Below are positions 32,165-43,382 of a DNA stretch of 64,000 nt, one piece after another. Each line of letters opens with the position of its first letter. The stretch's first letter is position 1. The position numbers and the translations under genes were made by a program. Source of the stretch: Mixophyes australis (Eukaryota > Chordata > Amphibia > Anura > Limnodynastidae); NCBI GenBank assembly GCA_036250195.1, contig JAVHZZ010000001.1:377438707-377502706 (forward strand), given 5' to 3'. The notes beneath the pieces were generated by a model. It ran no database searches. It had not been told where the DNA came from and saw only the letters and a list, made by a program, of their open reading frames with translations.

Positions 32165-33900
32165 GTTTTTTATTAATTATATTGTGGTGACCACTCCTCT
32201 ACGCAGTCCAGATACATTTATTGGTGCGATTCATACAAGTTCAGGGTTTTTAAATTATAATGTGGTGACCCACTCCTCTACGCAGTCCAGGTACATTTTT
32301 TGGTGCGATTAAGACCAGTTGATGGTTTTCTTATTATTTTGTGGTGACCCACTCCTCTACACAGTCCAGGTACATTATTCGGTGCGATTCATACCAGTTG
32401 ATGGTTTTCTTATTATATATATTGTGGTGACCCACTTCTCTACGCAGTCCAGGTACATTATTGGTGCGAATCATACAAGTTCAGAGTTTTTAATTTATAT
32501 TGTGGTGACCCACTCCTCTACGCAGTCCAGGTACATTATTCGGTGCGATTCATACCAGTTGATGGTTTTCTTATTATATATATTGTGGTGACCCACTCCT
32601 CTACGCAGTCCAGGTACATTATTGGTGCGAATCATACAAGTTCAGGGTTTTTAATTTATATTGTGGTGACCCACTCCTCTACGCAGTCTAGGTACATTAT
32701 TCGGTGCGATTCATACCAGTTGATGGTTTTCTTATTATATATATTGTGGTGACCCACTCCTCTACGCAGTCCAGGTACATTATTGGTGCGAATCATACAA
32801 GTTCAGGGTTTTTAATTTATATTGTGGTGACCCACTCCTCTACGCAGTCCAGGTACATTATTCGGTGCGATTCATACCAGTTGATGGTTTTCTTATTATA
32901 TATTTTGTGGTGACCCACTCCTCTACGCAGTCCAGGTACATTATTGGTGCGAATCATACAAGTTCAGGGTTTTTAATTTATATTGTGGTGACCCACTCCT
33001 CTACGCAGTCCAGGTACATTATTCGGTGCGATTCATACCAGTTGATGGTTTTCTTATTATATATATTGTGGTGACCCACTCCTCTACGCAGTCCAGGTAC
33101 ATTATTGGTGCGAATCATACAAGTTCAGGGTTTTTAATTTATATTGTGGTGACCCACTCCTCTACGCAGTCCAGGCACATTATTCGGTGCGATTCATACC
33201 AGTTGATGGTTTTCTTATTATATATATTGTGGTGACCCACTCCTCTACGCAGTCAAGGTACATTATTGGTGCGAATCATACAAGTTCAGGGTTTTTAATT
33301 TATATTGTGGTGACCCACTCCTCTACGCAGTCCAGGTACATTATTGGTGCAAATCATACAAGTTCAGGGTTTTTAATTTATATTGTGGTGACCCACTCCT
33401 CTACGCAGTCCAGGTACATTATTCGGTGCGATTCATACCAGTTGATGGTTTTCTTATTATATATATTGTGGTGACCCACTCCTCTACGCAGTCCAGGTAC
33501 ATTATTGGTGCGAATCATACAAGTTCAGGGTTTTTAATTTATATTGTGGTGACCCACTCCTCTACGCAGTCCAGGTACATTATTCGGTGCGATTCATACC
33601 AGTTGATGGTTTTCTTATTATATATATTGTGGTGACCCACTCCTCTACGCAGTCCATGTACATTATTGGTGCGAATCATACAAGTTCAGGGTTTTTAATT
33701 TATATTGTGGTGACCCACTCTTCTACGCAGTCCAGGTACATTATTCGGTGCGATTCATACCAGTTGATGGTTTTCTTATTATATATATTGTGGCGACCCA
33801 CTCCTCTACACAGTCCAGGTACATTATTGGTGCGATTTAGACCAGTTGATGGTTTTCTTATTATATTGTGGGGACCACTCCACTATGCAGTCCAGAAAGA
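32165..33900 (+). repeat. Higher-order minisatellite (161-bp dimers) in the hAT 3' region
   Basis: Two related monomers alternate. A is 78 bp (ATTGGTGCGAATCATACAAG core) and B is 83 bp (ATTCGGTGCGATTCATACC core). Both end in TGGTGACCCACTCCTCTACG. Dimers repeat every 161 bp (unit starts 32543, 32704, 32865, 33026, 33187), then 239 bp (161 plus one extra A monomer, at about 33260-33420), then 161 again. The outermost monomers are more diverged, as expected if unequal exchange homogenises the centre. The serial 69-codon ORFs here are artefacts of the repeat. Confidence 0.92.
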
Positions 33901-34180
33901 TACCTCGTTGCAACGTTTTGGACTAATAACTATATTGTGAGTTGTTCAGAATTCACGGTAAATTAGTGGAAATGCTTGTTATTTAATGTTATTGAGGTTA
34001 ATAATAGCGTAGGAGTGAAAATAAGCCCAAAAACTTGATTTTTGAACTTTTTATGCTTTTTTCAAAAAAAATCCGAACCAAAACCTTTCGGCAGGTGTTT
34101 TGCAAAACAAATCCGAACCCAAAACATCGCGGAAATCCGAATCCAAAACACGAGACACCAAAAGTCGCCGGTGCACATCC

Positions 34181-34183
<3 letters not shown>

Positions 34184-34221
<38 letters not shown>
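34184..34221. repeat. (TA)n tract between hAT and Penelope-like sequences
   Basis: This is a pure TA run that abuts the hAT right end and the inverted arm of the Penelope-like element. Confidence 0.9.
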
Positions 34222-34222
<1 letters not shown>

Positions 34223-34725
34223 AAAATTACAAGATACAACAATTGGCGCTTGTAATAAATCACCAATAGTCCAGTATAAAGTCTATATTCTTCTCAATAG
34301 ACACTTTCCATGTGCAGGCGGCTGCCAATCCTCTTTACCAATCCGTGTAGCATGGAAATAACTTATAAAAGAAAAGTGGAGGAGGAGGCGCACAATAGTG
34401 TAGTATATTGATATAATATTGGGATCACACAAGAACCCACAATAGGACCGGAAACACCAGTGGAGAGGAAACCAGGAAACAAAAACTGTAATATAACATC
34501 CAATGTGTAGGTGTAAAATACAAGTTACAGCTTATTCTCAAACAAAGTCACAGTGGGGGAACTCGCAGTATTTCCAAATAGTATATGTGAAACACCCAGG
34601 ACACACTTATGCAGATGTATGCGTACCAGATAGCAAAACTTTTAAGCTTTGTGTACGTAGATATCCTTCATCTGGTCACAAACGGGTCACACGACTGGAT
34701 ACATAACTGTCAGCCTCAGAAAATA
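34222..34725 (-). repeat. Inverted arm of the Penelope-like element
   Basis: 34222-34558 is the near-exact reverse complement of 35023-35362. 34559-34725 is the reverse complement of about 39430-39600. The arm thus reads tail then 5' leader on the minus strand, an inverted version of the junction at 35217/35218. The loop between the arms holds the RT fragment 34731-35022. Confidence 0.85.
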
Positions 34726-34730
34726 GGGCA

Positions 34731-35022
34731 CACAATAGATTCCATCACCTCTCGGGCTTCACAATACGTGGATTTATTTTTACAGAAATATGTGATACAA
34801 TTACGGTCTTATTTGAAGAACACAACCAGTGTCCTTCAATTATTTAATGATTTCCTATGGCATCCTGACTATCTGTGGGTGGTAATCGACGTCCAGGCTC
34901 TTTACACGTCAATAAGGTCATCAAAAAGGTATAGAGGCCTCTAGAAATTTTCTGAATAGGGATAATGATCTAACAGATGTCCATAAGGACTTCATTTGCA
35001 CCCTAATAGATTATATCCTGAC
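34731..35022 (+). pseudogene. Truncated Penelope-like RT fragment
   Basis: It repeats 37006-37292 (the SITSRASQYVDLFLQKY and VVIDVQALYTSI blocks) with a frameshift after LYTSI. It jumps directly to tail sequence at CCCACTGTGACTTTG, so everything from the YIDD motif through GIY-YIG is missing. It is a 5'-truncated and internally deleted partner of the main copy. Confidence 0.85.
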
Positions 35023-35417
35023 TCACCCACTGTGACTTTGTTTGAGAATAAGCTGTAACTTGTATTTTACACCTACACATTGGATGTTATATTACAGTTT
35101 TTGTTTCCTGGTTTCCTCTCCACTGGTGTTTCCGGTTCTATTGTGGGTTCTTGTGTGATCCCAATATTATATCAATATACTACACTATTGTGCGCCTCCT
35201 CCTCCATTTTTCTTTTATAGGTTATTTCCATGCTACACCGCTTGGTAAAGAGGATTGGCAGCCGCCTGCACATGGGAAGTGTCTATTGAGAAGAATATAG
35301 ACTTTATACTGGACTATTGGTGATTTATTACAAGCGCCAATTGTTGTATCTTGTAATTTTAAAATTGTTGTGTATTTGTGGTGCATTAAGGTACATAGGC
35401 TGCTATAACCACCAATT

Positions 35418-35867
35418 ATGTGGAAAGTGGGAAATAGAGGCAATCAGAGGAATGAGTTCTGTACTAAAATATTTGATGATAACAATACTCCAGAAGAACC
35501 CAATAATGAACTGGACAATCTTTTTTGGGACCTGGAGAAGGTCCTTATAAAAGAGACTAAATTATGGTGGGACATTAAAACCCTAGAGCAATACATTAAG
35601 GTGGATAGAGTCCCAAGAGGCCTTCGTATCAATAAATTGCCTACCTTTAACTCTAATGATCTGAATTTCATCAAAGAATGGGATGGGGTTCTTCACGAGT
35701 GTTCTAAAAAATTAATGCAGATAATTGTTCAGGAAAAAAGAAGAATGGTCCTGGTGGTTGAAAATGAAATACAGGAAAAAGAGAATAGTATGAGTGCATT
35801 CAAAGACCACAAAGATTTTGTGGTAAACAAACAGGTACTAATGAAAAAAGTAACTGGATGTAGCTAA
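35418..35867 (+). pseudogene. Penelope-like element, N-terminal coding region
   Basis: This is a 149-codon frame, charged and helical, that starts MWKVGNRGNQRNEF and contains LWWDIKTLEQYIKVDRVPRG, a block of the type preceding the RT in Penelope-like proteins. It is lost by frameshift near 35860. Further coding pieces lie at 36000-36275 and 36215-36439; the latter carries GIFNLSSHVLTNSE and LGKGLSFAPT, the conserved entry to the RT. Frames change twice before 36478. Confidence 0.7.
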
Positions 35868-36477
35868 AATAAAAAAGAGAAAGTATGCTAGAGATAGGAA
35901 TGACTATATCAAAGATAAAATTAAAAGTTGGAGAAAGAGTCCGACTAAAATCTATAGGACTAATGGTGAGATGAATGTAAACACCAAAACTTCTGAGTCT
36001 TGGTTAAATGTTCCACAAAAAGGAGACCTTTTACTCCAAGGAATATTCCAACTAGGAGACAAATAAATACTAATACTTATAGGAATCGTTTTTCCGCCTT
36101 GGATAGGGCAGAAAGCGATATAGAGGATTTTTTGTCTCCGGACCCAGCCGCACGGGAAAAGCCCAATTACCTGTTACAGGAAAATACCAGACGAGCTTCC
36201 CCATTAAAGCGCAGATGGATAGACGAAGAGGCAAGCGAGGGGGTTGCAAAACCTCAGAAAAGAAGGTTAGCTTAGATAGAGGGGTTAATTTGAAGACGCA
36301 TGGCATCTTCAATCTTTCTTCACATGTACTCACTAACTCAGAAATTTCAGTTCTGGGAAAAGGTTTGTCCTTTGCCCCAACTAAGAGGTCTAGTAAATTT
36401 GAACTTTACATTGATATCAACAAATCGTCAGGAAACTGACGTTAAAACGCCATTTTCTAAGAAAAGATGAGGCAATT

Positions 36478-37641
36478 TTGACTAACTATGAAGGGATTTC
36501 AAAATTAGGGTTTAGAATACCTTCAAAATATTACCCGTTGGAGTCTAAAAGCAGCTTCATTGCAATGTTCCAGATGTTAGTAGTTGAGGATTTGTGTAAT
36601 ATGAATTCCAATGAGGATGGTCCCAAAAGCAATTATGGTTCTAATAATTTGAAACCACAAGAAACTAAAGCTCTTAAGGAATTACAAACTAATCAGGATT
36701 TGGTTATAAAACAAGCTGATAAGGGAGGGGGACTAGTGATTATGAATAGAGAGGCTTATGTAGAGGAAGCCCTACGTCTTCTAAGTGACATATCCTCTTA
36801 TCAGAAACTAACTAAGGATCCTACTGACGGCTTTGTTTCGGAATTAAGGGACATACTCACTATAGCATTACATAATGGAATTATTGTTAGAGATGAATAT
36901 CAGTTCCTAATAATGAATTATCCAGTAGTGCCGATATTTTTCTTTCTGCCTAAGATTCACAAGAGCCTGGTGAATCCACCAGTTTGGCCGATTATGGCCG
37001 GAATAGATTCCATCACCTCTCGGGCTTCACAATACGTGGATTTATTTTTACAGAAATATGTGATACAATTACGGTCTTATTTGAAGGACACAACCAGTGT
37101 CCTTCAATTATTTAAAGATTTCCTATGGCATCCTGACTATCTATGGGTGGTAATCGACGTCCAGGCTCTTTACACGTCAATAGGTCATCAAAAAGGTATA
37201 GAGGCCTCTAGACATTTTCTGAATAGGGATAACGATCTAACAGATGTCCATAAGGACTTCATTTGCACCCTAATAGATTATATCCTGACTCATAATTATT
37301 TTACATTTTTAGACCAATTTTATTTGCAGACGTGTGGCACTGCTATGGGGACTATATTTGCCCCCAGCTTTGCCAATTTGTTTTTGGGACAATGGGAGGA
37401 GAGGTGTATATACCAATCTGAAAAATTTAAAGATAATATTAAATTCTACAAAAGGTATATAGACGATATAGTTATGGTTTGGGAAGGGAGTACTGTATTG
37501 TTGGAAGAATTTTTAAGCTATCTTGGTAATAATGATCTTAATTTAAGATTTACTGCTAAGTTTGATACTTTACAAGTGGAATTTTTGGATCTTATCCTAA
37601 TGCAGAGTAATGGTAGGGTCACTACAAAAAAACTTTTTTAA
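36478..37641 (+). pseudogene. Penelope-like reverse transcriptase
   Basis: This 387-codon open frame holds the ordered motifs LVIKQADKGGGLVI (about residue 82), PIFFFLPKIHKS (about 160), VVIDVQALYTSI (about 220, first catalytic Asp), CGTAMGTIFAPSFANLFLG (about 285) and FYKRYIDDIV (the YIDD pair at residues 327-330). The protein copies RNA primed at a nick, and its RT is related to telomerase. The catalytic residues are intact. A +1 slip in an A/T homopolymer (about 37625-37640) moves the reading into the frame at 37610-38575. Confidence 0.9.
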
Positions 37642-38575
37642 AGAAGTGGATGCAAATAGTTATTTGCATTTTAAGAGCTGTCATCTACATAAATGGAAAA
37701 CAAATATACCGTTTTCACAATATAGCCGCATCAAGAGAAACTGCAGTGATCCCTCAGTATGCAGTGAACAACTGGCGGTTTACCAAGATAGATTTCTGGA
37801 CAGAGGGTATCCAAAAAACCTACTTGCAGGAGCCCTTAATAAGGTTGAAAATGTAGATAGATCATTACTGTTGAACTACACCAAGAAAGAACAAAGAACT
37901 AATAGAGAGGGAGTCTCTTTCATCACGAGTTATAGTAATGGTGAAAGTAAAATTAAATCCGTGTTCACAAAACATTGGAACATTCTCAAGAGAGATCTTG
38001 TTTTAAGTGATATTTTACCAGAGAGACCAGACATAATCTTTAAAAAGAGCCGCAATCTTAAAGACATGATAGCTCCTAGTATGCTTAAGGAGAATATTAG
38101 TACCCCTTCTACTTTTTTAAGCTCGAAAGGTAGCATAAAATGTAATCACTGTAATATATGTAGATACATGAATAAGAACAACAAAACATTTTCAAACCAT
38201 AATGCTGATAAGAGCTATACCATTAATAGCCTCATGAATTGTACAACGTCATCAGTGATTTATTTGTTAGAATGCTCCTGCGGATTGAGATATATAGGCA
38301 AAACAAAAAGAATGCTCAAGCTGCGCATACAGGAGCATGTGAGAAATATTAAAAATAAATTAATTAACCATTCTGTACCTAAACACTTCTTGGATGTACA
38401 TCAATCAGATCTGAATAGTTTTAAATTTTTAGCCATAGAACATGTGACCCTAGGTCCAAGGGGAGGGGATCTGGCCAAGAAGCTCGCTCAGCGGGAAATG
38501 TATTGGATTTATACGCTGAACACATTGTCACCATATGGATTAAATGAGGGGTTTGAGGTTGCCCCTTTTTTATAA
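37625..38575 (+). pseudogene. Penelope-like RT thumb, zinc linker and GIY-YIG endonuclease
   Basis: The frame continues the RT (SYLHFKSCHLHKWK) and carries IMFKKSRN-like blocks (PDIIFKKSRNLKD). It then has a Cys-rich linker KCNHCNICRYM with a downstream SLMNC, and a GIY-YIG nuclease: SSVIYLLECSCGLRYIGKT (38244-38300), the Arg in KLRIQEH, and AQREMYWIYTLNTLSPYGLN near the end with the Glu metal ligand. It ends at a natural TAA at 38573. The nuclease nicks target DNA for priming. Only the upstream homopolymer slip separates this from the RT frame. Confidence 0.88.
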
Positions 38576-39275
38576 TTGAATTTTAACATTCTGTCTGTTA
38601 TGATTGAGGTTTTAGTTAATTTGAGTGCATTTTAGATTAAGTGCTGATAATTTCAGTCCATATCCTTTTATTAATATACGTGGTGATTGATTGTCGATGG
38701 ACTTAATTTCTGTAGGTTCATTGACACATGTATATGTTATATATATGTTTTTTGTATATTGTATATATTTATCACTGGGTTATTTACTCTGTGCCGCAAA
38801 TTAGATTGGTGATATCTATAAGGGATCATTAAGGTCTAATGCTAAACTATTCCAGACATGCATAATAAGATGTTGGTCTAGCCGTGCTTATGCATGTGTA
38901 AGTGTTCTATGTATTGTGGGTGGGAAATACATTGTCCTAATGGAGTTAAAGTTGTATCCAACTAGTTTACTGGAGGGCACTAGATTATGTATGTGTGCAT
39001 TTTGCCGATTGGCACATGCGCAATAGATAAGTGAGTTACATTTGTGTATTTTATCGCTATTCATATATGTAAGATGAAGTGTTTCCTTGTGCTGTTAATA
39101 CAGCTAATGACACCTTCAATCAGCCTGTCATAGGATATTGGATTTCACCTGTATGTTTATACATTACATTGCGCCGATTGACGCAGTGGGCTTATGATCA
39201 TTGTCTATGTGCGCATGCGCAAAATGGCGCGGCACACTATATATATAACTGTTGATATGAGGGCTAGTATTGTCC
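38576..39275 (+). other. 3' region of the Penelope-like element
   Basis: Non-coding and AT-rich, with short TATAT stretches. A CGCATGCGCAAAATGGCGCG at about 39212 and a TATATATAAC box follow, 30-60 bp upstream of the hammerhead-like motif. The arrangement resembles a small promoter region in the pseudo-LTR, but no function is shown. Confidence 0.4.
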
Positions 39276-39280
39276 TTTTT

Positions 39281-39322
39281 TCTCATGATGAAGTCTGTGA
39301 AGACAGATGAAACGCGTTGAGA
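39281..39322 (+). ncRNA. Hammerhead ribozyme-like motif of the Penelope-like element
   Basis: TGATGA (39286-39291) and GAAA (39309-39312) flank a 5-bp stem GUCUG/CAGAU with loop UGAAGA. TCTCA (39281-39285) pairs with TGAGA (39318-39322) as stem I. CGCGUU follows GAAA as a minimal stem III with a possible GUU cleavage triplet. This is the layout of the type I hammerheads known from Penelope-like elements. The core reads AUGAUGA where CUGAUGA is expected, so the invariant C is replaced and activity is doubtful. Confidence 0.6.
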
Positions 39323-39785
39323 AGCTGCTATTATTATCCCTACTGCACTAGGAGCTGATCCTTGTGACTGCTACTTGATTTGTAAGTCACTACATTTTTT
39401 ATTTTTTTATTATTAAAGTGTTTTATTGATATTACATCCTTGGTCTTTGTGTGCCCTATTTTCTGAGGCTGACAGTTATGTATCCAGAAGGATATCTACG
39501 TACACAAAGCTTAAAAGTTTTGCTATCTGGTACGCATACATCTGCATAAGTGTGTCCTGGGTGTTTCACATATACTATATGGAAATACTGCGAGTTCACC
39601 CACTGTGACTTTGTTACAGAATAAGCTGTAACTTGTATTTTACACCTACACATTGGATGTTATATTACAGTTTTTGCTTCCTGGTTTCCTCTCCAATGGT
39701 GTTTCCGGTCATATTGTGCGTTCTTGTGTGGTCCCAATATTATATCAATATACTACACTATTGTGCGCCTCCTCCTCCATTTTTC

Positions 39786-39788
39786 TTT

Positions 39789-39862
<74 letters not shown>
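39786..39862. repeat. (TA)n(CA)n(TA)n microsatellite
   Basis: A compound dinucleotide tract after the Penelope tail. Open frames of Tyr-Ile repeats across it are meaningless. Confidence 0.95.
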
Positions 39863-39870
<8 letters not shown>

Positions 39871-39871
<1 letters not shown>

Positions 39872-39967
39872 GCAAGAAAACAAAGATACTCTGCACTCTC
39901 CAAACACATAATTAATTAATTAATGCTATACCAAGTACTGTTCTATATTAAAAACAGGGAATGTTAG
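39871..39967 (-). repeat. Inverted partner of 27661-27753, enclosing the hAT and Penelope elements
   Basis: ACTCTGCACTCTCCAAACAC and ACCAAGTACTGTTCTATATT blocks are shared in inverted orientation with 27661-27753. A further copy in this same orientation lies at about 40291-40360. It is a dispersed repeat ending in a TA tract on each side; the family is not identified. Confidence 0.8.
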
Positions 39968-40354
39968 TTCCACATATTGCAATATATGTTAAGCTGACCA
40001 ACTCATGCCAAAGTCTTCCCATTCTGGTCAGCCCTAACATGATCAAATGCTATGCTTTTTTATCTGGGCTTATGGCTTACCTGTACACAGCTTTTAAAGG
40101 CATGTCTTTCCCTAGCACTAGCAGCCATGGGAGACCTAGGAATCACCTGACACAATTTGGAATTAATTAATGTAAAGAATGGGGTGCAAGAGTCATGGGA
40201 CTTACATTGTATAAACAAAAACAGACATAGATCCTCTGCACTCACCATGTACAGACTGGGGTGCAAGAGGGGGTTGCCCACACTGTATAGACAATAAAAC
40301 AGGGATACTCTGCACTCTCCAAACACATAATTAATGCTGTACCAAGTACTGTTC

Positions 40355-40360
<6 letters not shown>

Positions 40361-40404
<44 letters not shown>

Positions 40405-40809
40405 TATACTGCCACTTCTCCTACTGCCGTCATTGTAAAGCTATCAAATTCTATTCACTTACATCCTCATTGCAATTTTCATACCCCCATCTCCTAATTT
40501 TCAAAAGATTCATCATTTAAAAACCTCAGTTAAATCACACCAAAGGAATGTAGAAACATGGAAAACACAGTTCACTAACATGAATCACAATGTAAGAAGA
40601 AACTCACAGTTCTTCCCTCAAAAGGGGACAGCAAGGTCACAGTACAAGCACTGAAATAACTGCTCAAATTAGATATATGGTTCTAAGATCATTGTCCTCA
40701 TAAGCTAATAATTATAGACTATTTTAGGGGAATACCCACAAATAAATTGGATAACTCACATTTCGGATGAAGAGACAATATATACAAAGGTACACTCTCC
40801 ACTAGCAGT
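40361..40809. other. (TA)n tract and unassigned sequence
   Basis: 40361-40398 is a TA run. 40399-40809 is AT-rich with no gene, RNA or terminal repeat that I can recognise. Decayed Penelope-like coding sequence begins at about 40810. Confidence 0.5.
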
Positions 40810-43382
40810 CAAGAGATGATTAGTACAAAAAGAGGTAGGAGAGGAAGATCAAAACTTCCCAAAATGAAAGAACCAGGAGGGCCCTGACAAAGTAAATGAA
40901 ATTTCAATCTTTCAATAAAGATACTCTCAGACAAACAAATACAATTACTGGAAAAAAGGTTAACTTTTTCCTTAAGTTGTTCAGCTAATAAATTTATTAG
41001 ATCCCTAACATTACAGAGACATTTTCTATAAAAAAAAATAAAAAACATGTTGAAATTAGCACCTCTGATTAATAGTAAAATTAACCCACATCCATGTTGC
41101 AAACCACCTTCTAGATTTTATTCGGTGGAGTCTAGAGGAAGTCATATTGACATCTTGTTCAATCTAGTTAAGAACGATTTTCAACATATGAATACCAAAT
41201 ATTCACAAAATAGCGATAATTTAACAAAGGCTGAGAAGGAAGCTTTATGAGCCTTATAAAAGGAAAGTTCATTAGTGCTAAGGAATGTTGAGAAGAGTGG
41301 GAGCATAGTGCTCCAAGATAGAAAAGACTATTTGATGTAAGCTGTGGTGAAACGAGGTATTAATATCACCCTAACCAGTCTGTCCCTTGTTTCTCACAAA
41401 ATGTGGATTATAACATGTACTTTTTATAGCCCTTGCTTTTGTTCTCCAGCTCAACAGAGTACAACTACAGTGTCTTATTACATGTAGATAAAGGGACATT
41501 GTAGCTTATTGTAAATATGTATATTGTTTATTGTATATTGCTGATATGGCAGTGAAGTTGTTATTCATTGTCCTTAAAGTGAAGCAATGGAGGTTTTTGG
41601 TAGGGATCAGGTTGCAAGATACTGGTGAGGGGGAAGGCTAATTAGTATCCATTGTTCTCACAACACTACTCCAGACTTTTGGTCTACAATCTGGCAGGGG
41701 AGTTTCTGTGGGAGTACAGCTCATCTCCACTCCCCTCTACAACCCCCTAGTCCAGGACTCACCAATGTTTAACAAGGAGGGACCCAGGGGTTTGCCCAGG
41801 GAGGGGAAAGCACTGTGGAAATGTGACCCTAAATATAAGGAACCATTTGAGGGGGAGAGGTGGTGTTCATTCTGGGAATTGATGGCTGGAAGCTGCAGGG
41901 TGGCTGGTGGTTCTACCGATAAAATACATCGGCAGATCCATGGGTCGTCAAGTCTGGACAGCAAGGTGACTGTAACTCCTCAAGCTAGTGGGATAATGGA
42001 CAGATGATGTAGTGAACCTGCATGGCATTTATTTACTGTGTGTACATAATATTCTAGTGATTGTTTTTGTTACAATAAATGTACTGTTATACTTTTCTAA
42101 CTGCATTTGCCTGGGTAGGTACTGGGTAGGCATCCCAGGCTAGGAAGGCACCTGTGGGTGGCCAGCCAGAGTAAAGTGGGTAGAATTGGGCCAGAAATCC
42201 AGGTATCTTCACATAAGCTAAAAGATACTGATACTATCACATATGAAAAACTTGTAGCTGATCGCAGTGAAGGCTATTAAAGTGAGATAAATAGCGTTCT
42301 ATTTAAAGCTAAAAAGAAAAAGATGTTATTACTAGAGATGAATCCATAAGACCTTGTTGAACCCATCTGGGAGGCCCATAATATCAGGTATTAACTCTTG
42401 ACAGACAATCTGTCTCACTTCATTATATTTGTTTACAATCATATGCTAATAAATTGAGAATTTTTTTGAAAGACTCGACAGCACTGGTCTGGAATGGCAG
42501 AATTATTTTTTTTTGCATTGCTATAGATGTAGAAGCTTTGTACACATATATCCCTCATGACAAAGGACTTGAAGCAACAGATAGATCCCGAAATAACAAC
42601 TTTAATGAGAGAGTTTTTTCCTGTTTGATAAACAAATTTTTGTACAGAAAAGGGGGACGTCACTGGGGTTAAAGGTAGTTATGCATATATGTGTATAAGG
42701 TGTTGGAAGGAGGAGAATAATTAGAATTCACCAATGATGGGTCAAAAAATTTAATTATACAAATGTTACATAGATGATCTGATAATGATCTGCAGTGGTA
42801 TGGAATTTTGGGTTTATCTCTAGAAATGTCTGGAAATAAGAAGGTTGAGACAAATACACGTTTTAAATAAAAGTAGGTGCCAATAGTTTTGTGAAGTCTA
42901 CTAGCTGCCATTTACCTAAATGAAAAAATAAGATCCCTTGCTCTCAATTTTGATACTTTTAAAAAGCAATCTGAATTTTTGTCTCTGGGATTTTGGAGAA
43001 GGGTTAGCCAATGAAATTCATCTCGGAGGCCCTAAGTTAGGCATCAATAATGGACAGATCAAAATAATTACAGTATAAAAAGAAATAATAAAGAAAGCCA
43101 CAAAACATTTCTTTAAAACCGAGACCTTCTATTGCCAAATACAACAGTAATTCTAGGAAGATTGAAAAGATCATGAAAAAACATTGGACATACTTATTAA
43201 GGACCCTATTTAAGGTCCACAATTACATGAACAACCACGTATGATTTATAAAAAGCTAGAAATCTCAGCTAGACCCTAGTCAATTAAAAAACAAAGGGAA
43301 AGATATAGCTATAATCCAGGGTGCTATTAATGGTTGAAACATCATCCTATGAATGTTTGCTATTCCTGCAAACATTGTAAAT
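40810..43382 (+). mobile_element. Second, strongly decayed Penelope-like element
   Basis: Order: KRGRRGRSKL and an NLSIKILSDKQ block (about 40890-40960, equivalent to GIFNLSSHVLT in the first element); SDNLTKAEKEAL (about 41215); LQDRKDYLM (about 41315); a solo LTR insert; then IDVEALYTYIPHDKGLEA (42525-42575), a damaged DD motif at about 42770, CHLPK at about 42910, an IMKKHWTYL block at about 43170 and a Cys-rich linker CYSCKHCKC (about 43360-43378). The sequence stops there at the 5'-truncated CR1. Stops and frameshifts are everywhere. Confidence 0.75.
41343..42213. mobile_element. Solo LTR inserted in the second Penelope-like element
   Basis: This 871-bp sequence begins TGTGGTGAAAC and ends ATCTTCACA, with an exact 5-bp target duplication TAAGC (41338-41342 and 42214-42218). 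The Penelope reading frame joins across it. An AATAAA at about 42074 on the plus strand supports plus orientation. No internal retroelement genes are present, so it is a solo LTR left by LTR-LTR recombination, probably of a Gypsy-type element. The 99-codon frame inside (41708-42007) has no known domain. Confidence 0.85.

Larger units (their letters stand above)
27775..34183 (+). mobile_element. Nearly complete hAT transposon with BED-finger transposase
   Basis: The left end TAGAGATGAGCGCAATCGG and the right end (minus strand TAGGGATGTGCACCGGCGAC) form short imperfect TIRs of hAT type. Both sides are followed by ATATATAT, a possible 8-bp target duplication, though it is inside a TA tract and therefore not decisive. 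The element spans 6409 bp: a 5' region with tandem CTGTGCTGTT units and a 293-bp direct duplication (about 28109-28395 and 28402-28690), a transposase gene, then a 161-bp minisatellite filling the 3' region. Confidence 0.8.
34222..39788 (+). mobile_element. Penelope-like element with inverted and partial tandem copies
   Basis: Order: 34222-34725 is an inverted copy of a tail-plus-head junction. 34731-35022 is a direct RT fragment matching 37006-37292. 35023-35217 is the element tail joined to a 5' leader (35218-35400). 35418-38575 is the coding region, 38576-39430 the 3' region with a hammerhead-like motif, and 39430-39788 the tail. Tail-to-head partial copies and inverted pseudo-LTRs are typical of Penelope-like elements. 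The GIY-YIG domain and RT motifs suggest the Neptune/Penelope branch. There is no clear target duplication; both flanks are TA microsatellites. Confidence 0.82.

Noticed and set aside
32319..33940. Chain of similar 69-117-codon ORFs starting MRFIPVDGFLII
   Set aside because: They are produced by the 161-bp minisatellite. The period is not a multiple of three, so each ORF restarts in another frame, and the sequence is non-coding transposon DNA.
39633..39919. Overlapping ORFs rich in Tyr-Ile and His-Thr
   Set aside because: Translation of the (TA)n and (CA)n microsatellite in three frames.
41708..42007. 99-codon ORF within the solo LTR as a gene
   Set aside because: No recognised domain, located wholly inside an LTR with precise TG/CA borders and a target duplication.
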